Source: Myxococcota bacterium (GTDB taxonomy: Bacteria; Myxococcota_A; Polyangia; JAAYKL01). Taken from it: a stretch of DNA of 39,284 nucleotides. Shown piece after piece: positions 35,178-39,284 of the stretch (position 1 is the stretch's first letter; every line of letters begins with the position of its first letter). The notes beneath the pieces were generated by a model. It did not search any database. It saw only the letters and a program-made list of their open reading frames with translations, and was not told the DNA's origin. The stretch spans positions 1 to 39,284 of the forward strand of contig JASJCT010000055.1 of the NCBI GenBank assembly GCA_030065855.1, in the 5' to 3' direction. Both the position numbers and the translations under genes were made by a program.

Positions 35178-36053
35178 TCAGTAATAATTCGCACATGCGG
35201 ATGTGCATCCATCTTGACAAAGCAATGAACATGAAGATGTGCATCCGTCGTCGCACTGGGAAGCACAAGATGATGAGCACCCGTCGTCACACTGGGAAGC
35301 ACAAGATGATGAGCACCCGTCGTCGCACTGGGAAGCACAAGATGATGAGCATCCGTCGAGGCACTCGGAAGCACATGAAGTTGAACAATCTGTGCAAGTA
35401 TCAGTGTCTGTATCTGTATCCGTGTCTGTGCCCGTGTCCGTGTCCGTGTCTGTCTCTGTGTCCGTATCAGTGTCTGTATCTGTATCCGTGTCGGTGTCAG
35501 TGTCTGTGCCCGTGTCAGTGTCTGTGCCCGTGTCTGTCTCTGTGTCAGTGTCAGTGTCTGTGCCCGTGTCTGTTTCTGTGTCCGTATCTGTGTCCGTGTC
35601 TGTATCTGTATCAGTGTCAGTATCCGTGTCAGTGTCAGTATCCGTGTCCGTGTCAGTATCCGTGTCCGTGTCAGTGTCAGTATCCGTGTCAGTGTCAGTG
35701 TCAGTGTCAGTGTCTGTATCCGTGTCTGTGTCCGTATCCATGTCTGTATCCGAGTCTGTGTCTATATCGATATCACTTTCTGATTCAGATTCGGTTTCTG
35801 AATCAAAATCCGTATCGGTAGACCCCTCGTTCGGTTCAATGCTCATGTCATCCAATCCCAAAATAGTGTTACATTGAGATAGGAACACGCAGCCAATACC
35901 TCCTAACCCACCTGCCAAAAGAAATTCTCTTCGAGAATGCCGATCATGGATTGGGACGACTACAGGGTCGCTTGTGGTTGCTTCTTTTGCCACAGGCGAC
36001 GATACATCCCTATCGACATGCCTTTGCGTGGTTGCTTTTTTTTCTACCGTCAT
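35178..36053 (-). CDS. CXXX-repeat radical SAM target: Tat signal, Asp/Thr stalk, Cys-every-fourth-residue tail
   Basis: A 291-residue protein. A long N-region precedes a twin-arginine signal (HSRREFLLAGGLGGIGC, Arg 41-42) with possible lipid-attachment Cys at 55. Residues about 75-215 are an Asp-Thr/Asp-Ser stalk. The tail (220-291) has 18 cysteines, 17 of them exactly four residues apart, as in CSSSCASQCDDG repeated several times. This is the pattern of the CXXX-repeat radical SAM target peptides, here fused to a stalk. The two modification genes lie convergently beside it. Export by Tat fits a substrate that is modified in the cytoplasm before export. The ATG at 36053 has a poor ribosome binding site. 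Confidence 0.85.
   Translation of the reverse strand: MTVEKKATTQRHVDRDVSSPVAKEATTSDPVVVPIHDRHSRREFLLAGGLGGIGCVFLSQCNTILGLDDMSIEPNEGSTDTDFDSETESESESDIDIDTDSDTDMDTDTDTDTDTDTDTDTDTDTDTDTDTDTDTDTDTDTDTDTDTDTDTDTDTDTDTETDTGTDTDTDTETDTGTDTDTGTDTDTDTDTDTDTDTDTETDTDTDTGTDTDTDTDTDTCTDCSTSCASECLDGCSSSCASQCDDGCSSSCASQCDDGCSSSCASQCDDGCTSSCSLLCQDGCTSACANYY
35245..35815. repeat. two repeat tracts inside the CXXX-repeat gene
   Basis: 35245-35380 holds about four 36-bp units (12 residues, three CXXX groups each) that are nearly identical, such as GATGATGAGCACCCGTCG followed by further bases. 35393-35815 holds the Asp-Thr hexamer tract. Recent unit duplication explains the near-identity of the CXXX units. 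Confidence 0.8.
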
Positions 36054-36517
36054 AGCTATGTCTCATCAGTAAGATGAATTTTTCCACTCTCTCTGAAGGG
36101 GCAAGATGCGGGTCGCTTGGGCCACAAGGTTTTTCATCCGAGTCAATGAACCTGTTCACTCTCGTTTCCCTGGTATCGGTCATTGGCCTCAATGAAGATT
36201 CAACCAGCCCATGATCCCGTCGCCTTTCTAATACAGACTACAAAACGTCAATTGCGAAAAACTGCTCTATTAAGAAAGTGCATAGAGTAAAAAAAAGTTC
36301 GATAAAAAATTTTGTGCTAATTGGCAAAATCGTCGTCACTCCTGATTGAAGGCCCGATTCGAACAGCCGATATGCCTTAGAAAAGAAATTCTGATCGCCT
36401 ATGGGTCATTTCAGAGAAGGACAATGACGGTTGGGAGATTAATCAAGTGATCTGCATCCCCGGCTCGTATACATGAACATAAAACGGATATTGGAGAGGA
36501 TAATCGGAACATCACTG
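36054..36517. other. intergenic region upstream of CXXX substrate gene
   Basis: 464 bp between the substrate gene and the convergent-facing end of the protease gene. 36210-36312 carries copy B of the leader element shared with the LRR gene. An ATG at 36212 in the same position as the LRR start opens only seven codons. Between 36010 and 36183 a minus-strand frame of about 57 codons overlaps the substrate start, with no evidence of being real. Confidence 0.5.
36210..36312 (-). promoter_or_regulatory. leader element shared with the LRR lipoprotein gene (copy B)
   Basis: It has the same two blocks as copy A at 30772-30875, with the same spacing (87 against 89 bp). Block 1 matches at about 26 of 31 positions and block 2 at about 19 of 21. 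The sequence between them is not conserved, which points to two conserved functional sites rather than simple duplication. It is likely the promoter region of the CXXX substrate gene. Confidence 0.5.
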
Positions 36518-39058
36518 CTACAGGCAGGGACCGCCTTGGTCGATGCTCTCCTCTCCGAAGTCCTGAATGCCATTTCTGCAATGATTCGCTATAATTGTAA
36601 CGGGTTGATCGTCTTGGAGGAGCGGCCAGTGTGCTTCTAGGATGTGGCGATGAACCGTGTTGTTTTCACCACATTCGTTTTCGGGCTGGCCGCAATAGGG
36701 TGCATCGGGGTCCAGGTGGCAGTGATGGGTATCGGGAAACCACTCCTGTGGCTTACACTGGGTTTGGTGTTCATTGCAGTTAGGATAATCTGCAATATCG
36801 TGGGGAAAGGGATTGCCAAAACAATCGTCAAACAGGCTTACATCGTGTACTGCTGAAAACAACTGATGCATCCATTCGTGCATGTACGTACCATCCTCGG
36901 CGCAATTAAATAGATTAGGAATACTGCCCCGATACGGAACCCAGGTAAAACCAGCGCCTACCAAATTCGCCAGATCAGCGCCATAGGTGCCGCCACAATA
37001 TTCACCGAGAACATGGTACCCTGTGGTCCTGTCGAGGGTATTGTGGCTAACTACAACAAAGTCCGTCTCTGGGCCCAAGTAGGGCAAGAGCCGATCACGC
37101 GAAACCTCGGGATCGGGAAATGGTTCGTAACCCCATACTGCCATCTTCATTTCTACTGGCTCTGTCACGTCATGGAAATCGATTTCCAGCTCCAGCTCTC
37201 CCCCGGACCAAAGGGATGTGTTTGCTCTCATCTCTTCTATTTCGGCTCGGATCTCATTTACCTCACGGTCTGTCAACGTAAATTGGAAACAGTGCACATG
37301 CTCGGCTGAAGCGACGCGGGGATTACTTGGTTCTAGGATTTCCAGGTTTTCTTTTGAGAATTGCACTTGTGGTATTTTGTTATCGTCGTAAAAATTGACA
37401 CATCGGTCGACCGATGAAGTAATCATGATGTCATCGATACCTGCCTCGACGACATATGTTGGCCGGCCGCCATCAGCAGCACTGATGCGGATTTGGATAT
37501 TCTGACCTGAAAATTCACTCAGGTCTGCTTCCAGAACGGTCCAATCCGGTGCCTGGGTTACGCCACGACCTTCTTTTGTAAGAATCGTTCTCGAATTTCC
37601 GTTAGCAAGAACTTCGATCTTGAGAAAATCGTCAGCTGTGGCATCGTAGCTGTGGGAAAAGTAGTAATGCATGTGAAGTTTGATTTCCTCTGCCACGGGA
37701 AGTGGAATCGCACGGGAGGACATGGCCGTCGTCACGCCGTTGTCAATATCATGTGAGTAAGGCCTGTAACCTGCCAGAGGACCCGTGACGAGGGTATAGC
37801 TGCCACTGATAGGATCGCAGTTCTGATAGCTGGTGCATTGGGGGACGGCGCGTTCCCACTTACCGTATGTCGCCGTATCGGTTTGGTCGGGATTGAAGGT
37901 CCACCCTAGATCGATTTCAAAATCATCGAAAAAAGCGTAACAGGGGCGGCCGACCGCACAGCCGCGCAGATCTCTAAACGCTATCATGTCCAAGTGATAC
38001 TTCGCGTCATTGAGCCCGGTTGTGAACAGCAGAGGAGGAGAATAATCCGACTGATTTTGGCCGCATATGGTGCCGACTCGCACCTCGTACTCAACCCCGG
38101 GCGTGAGGCCATTCAACTGGTAGGACGTATTTGTCAAATCAGTAATCGTCTCCCAGAAACTGCTCGTCGAGGCCCTGTGCTGCAGCACGTACCCATCTGA
38201 CCCAGCAACGGCATCCCAGCTGAGGTTCGCCCCTGTTTCGGTCACATTGCTAGCGCTCAGTCCTGTGGGCGTATCACAGGTAATACTAGACGTGAGTTCA
38301 ACCCGAACATCATCGATACCGGCTTCAACAAGACTCTCTACATACAAATCATACCCATCATTAGCGGTAATCAGGATGCGAATTGTCTTGCCGGCAAACG
38401 CATTCAAGTTGAATTTCAAAAATTGCCAAAAAGTTACCTGCTTGCCGTTTTGACCTGTCAGGTTAAACATTTCCTGGGTCGCCACAACACTGCCATTTAG
38501 GGGATTGATCTGCTGGATCTCGATCCGAAAAAAGTCATAACTATTCGCATTCACATAGTTAAAGTAGTATTTCAGAGAAAGCTCAAAATCCCCCTGCCCA
38601 GACAGTAAAATCTCAGGAGAACGAATAGATGTAGAACCACCATCCACATCATATGAATTCACTCTAAAGCCAGCCCTGCCATCGGTAACCAGGTTGTATA
38701 CACCGCTGGCAGCTGTACCGAGTTGTATTTGCTGGCCGTTATAAACAGTGGCCTGGGGAACAGCACGTCCCCAGAGCCCTAATTCAGCAGGGTTGGAACC
38801 TGCGGCATAGCGGGCCCAACCGCGTGGCGTCTCGAAATCATCGAAGAATAACGTCGCTGATTTGCTTTCAATACTGTCCTCATCGCTTGTCTGATGGTTT
38901 TCATTGCCATTTTGGATATCTTCGCCTTCCAATGCGTCGAATGTATCTTCCTCGCATGAGATCAATAGATAAGATAGAATCAGCACAGTAGGAAAACAGG
39001 CTAAATAACCCCGAAAAATGGATCTTGCTCTCTGCATTGATTTATTGTTCACAGTCAT
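36518..39058 (-). CDS. lipoprotein with two jelly-roll-like domains, FN3 and HEWMH metalloprotease-like domain
   Basis: An 846-residue protein from ATG 39058, behind AAAGGAGATG. A lipobox ends YLLISC. Two similar beta modules (about 60-255 and 365-570, each opening FFDDFE and ending VEAGIDDV or VEAGIDDI) resemble MAM/concanavalin-like domains found in M6-type proteases. A fibronectin type III domain lies between them (CDTPTGLSASNVTETGANLSW onward). The C-terminal third holds HEWMHQLF (His about 727 and 731), an HExxH zinc site, so an extracellular metalloprotease is inferred. No third ligand can be assigned with certainty. It lies apart from other genes on its strand. Confidence 0.75.
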   Translation of the reverse strand: MTVNNKSMQRARSIFRGYLACFPTVLILSYLLISCEEDTFDALEGEDIQNGNENHQTSDEDSIESKSATLFFDDFETPRGWARYAAGSNPAELGLWGRAVPQATVYNGQQIQLGTAASGVYNLVTDGRAGFRVNSYDVDGGSTSIRSPEILLSGQGDFELSLKYYFNYVNANSYDFFRIEIQQINPLNGSVVATQEMFNLTGQNGKQVTFWQFLKFNLNAFAGKTIRILITANDGYDLYVESLVEAGIDDVRVELTSSITCDTPTGLSASNVTETGANLSWDAVAGSDGYVLQHRASTSSFWETITDLTNTSYQLNGLTPGVEYEVRVGTICGQNQSDYSPPLLFTTGLNDAKYHLDMIAFRDLRGCAVGRPCYAFFDDFEIDLGWTFNPDQTDTATYGKWERAVPQCTSYQNCDPISGSYTLVTGPLAGYRPYSHDIDNGVTTAMSSRAIPLPVAEEIKLHMHYYFSHSYDATADDFLKIEVLANGNSRTILTKEGRGVTQAPDWTVLEADLSEFSGQNIQIRISAADGGRPTYVVEAGIDDIMITSSVDRCVNFYDDNKIPQVQFSKENLEILEPSNPRVASAEHVHCFQFTLTDREVNEIRAEIEEMRANTSLWSGGELELEIDFHDVTEPVEMKMAVWGYEPFPDPEVSRDRLLPYLGPETDFVVVSHNTLDRTTGYHVLGEYCGGTYGADLANLVGAGFTWVPYRGSIPNLFNCAEDGTYMHEWMHQLFSAVHDVSLFDDCFGNPFPHDIADYPNCNEHQTQCKPQEWFPDTHHCHLDPDAPYCGQPENECGENNTVHRHILEAHWPLLQDDQPVTIIANHCRNGIQDFGEESIDQGGPCL

Positions 39059-39208
39059 AAATACATCTCCTTTCTGAATTTTTATCTCAATACTTATATA
39101 GTTTTTATGTTCACCTCCTCCCCCGATCTGTAATCGCCTGTAAAAGTAACTGTTTAGCGTTCTGCTGAAAACTTGTTCAGACACATGGTTTGATGGCACA
39201 TTCGAGTC

Positions 39209-39284
39209 ATGGCCGTCGACCCTCGAAATGCGCGAATAGCCGAGCTTGAAAAAGAGATAGAGAAGCTCAAGGCGATTATCGAGA
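39209..39284 (+). CDS. start of probable IS66-type transposase (partial)
   Basis: The last 76 bp open at ATG 39209 and read MAVDPRNARIAELEKEIEKL onward without a stop to the window edge. The coiled-coil N-terminus with RIAELE is typical of IS66-family TnpC proteins. It is cut by the end of the window, so the family cannot be confirmed. Confidence 0.4.
   Translation, partial: MAVDPRNARIAELEKEIEKLKAIIE

Noticed and set aside
35393..35815. CRISPR-like array of short repeats
   Set aside because: Units are 6-bp coding repeats in frame with no unique spacers.
35195..35877. Plus-strand Cys-Pro-Leu and Val-Ser frames opposite the CXXX substrate gene
   Set aside because: Shadow frames of the repeat; the minus-strand frame has the Tat signal and the regular CXXX pattern.
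36010..36183. Minus-strand 57-codon frame before the CXXX substrate
   Set aside because: It overlaps the substrate start in another frame and has no recognisable feature.

Overview
The window looks like a chromosomal segment of a Gram-negative, probably deltaproteobacterial or Myxococcota-type bacterium of moderate GC content. The signs are many exported proteins with lipoprotein or Tat signals, Asp-Ser/Asp-Thr repeat stalks in six of them, degenerate MYXO-CTERM-like tails, an ECF sigma/anti-sigma/caspase-like operon, a TPR/PEGA-like protein, and dispersed repeats of kinds common in deltaproteobacterial genomes. The taxonomic guess is inference; no rRNA, tRNA or ribosomal gene is present.

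Layout. At 249-5978 lie two tandem paralogous M6-type secreted metalloproteases with lamin-tail domains. At 6220-9674 a DUF885-like lipoprotein follows an FGGY-family sugar kinase in one operon. At 9976-12994 are a GH45/expansin-like lipoprotein, an alpha/beta hydrolase and a small zinc metalloprotease. At 13044-16865 is a minus-strand surface-polysaccharide-type cluster (GtrA-like protein, FAD oxidoreductase, polytopic membrane protein) bounded upstream by a 190-bp MITE-like element (16980-17169) with an 8-bp direct repeat. At 17249-20818 are a Tat-exported pectate-lyase-fold protein and a 7TMR-DISM histidine kinase.

At 21023-21706 is a lipoprotein on an Asp/Ser stalk whose C-terminus is a heavy-metal-associated (HMA) domain. 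The two cysteines of its GMTCxxC metal site are replaced by two in-frame TGA codons, followed by a SECIS-like hairpin. I read it as a double-selenocysteine (UxxU) metal-binding lipoprotein. A Cys/Lys-rich secreted protein, a superfamily 2 helicase and a TMEM175-like channel follow up to 24891.

At 25210-28210 is an ECF sigma factor / membrane anti-sigma / caspase-like operon. At 28225-30774 is an internalin-like leucine-rich-repeat lipoprotein. At 31367-36053 is a CXXX-repeat peptide modification system: a TPR protein, a fused CXXX-repeat maturase/modification protein, a radical SAM/SPASM enzyme and, convergently, the likely substrate. That substrate is a Tat-signal protein with a long Asp/Thr stalk and a C-terminus with cysteine at every fourth residue. 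The expected chain is modification in the cytoplasm, Tat export in a finished state, and display on the stalk. The LRR gene and the substrate gene share a conserved upstream element. At 36518-39058 is a lipoprotein with two jelly-roll-like modules, a fibronectin III domain and an HEWMH protease-like site, and the window ends in the start of a probable IS66-type transposase.

The two systems most worth attention are the UxxU HMA lipoprotein and the stalk-displayed, Tat-exported CXXX-repeat substrate with its maturases.
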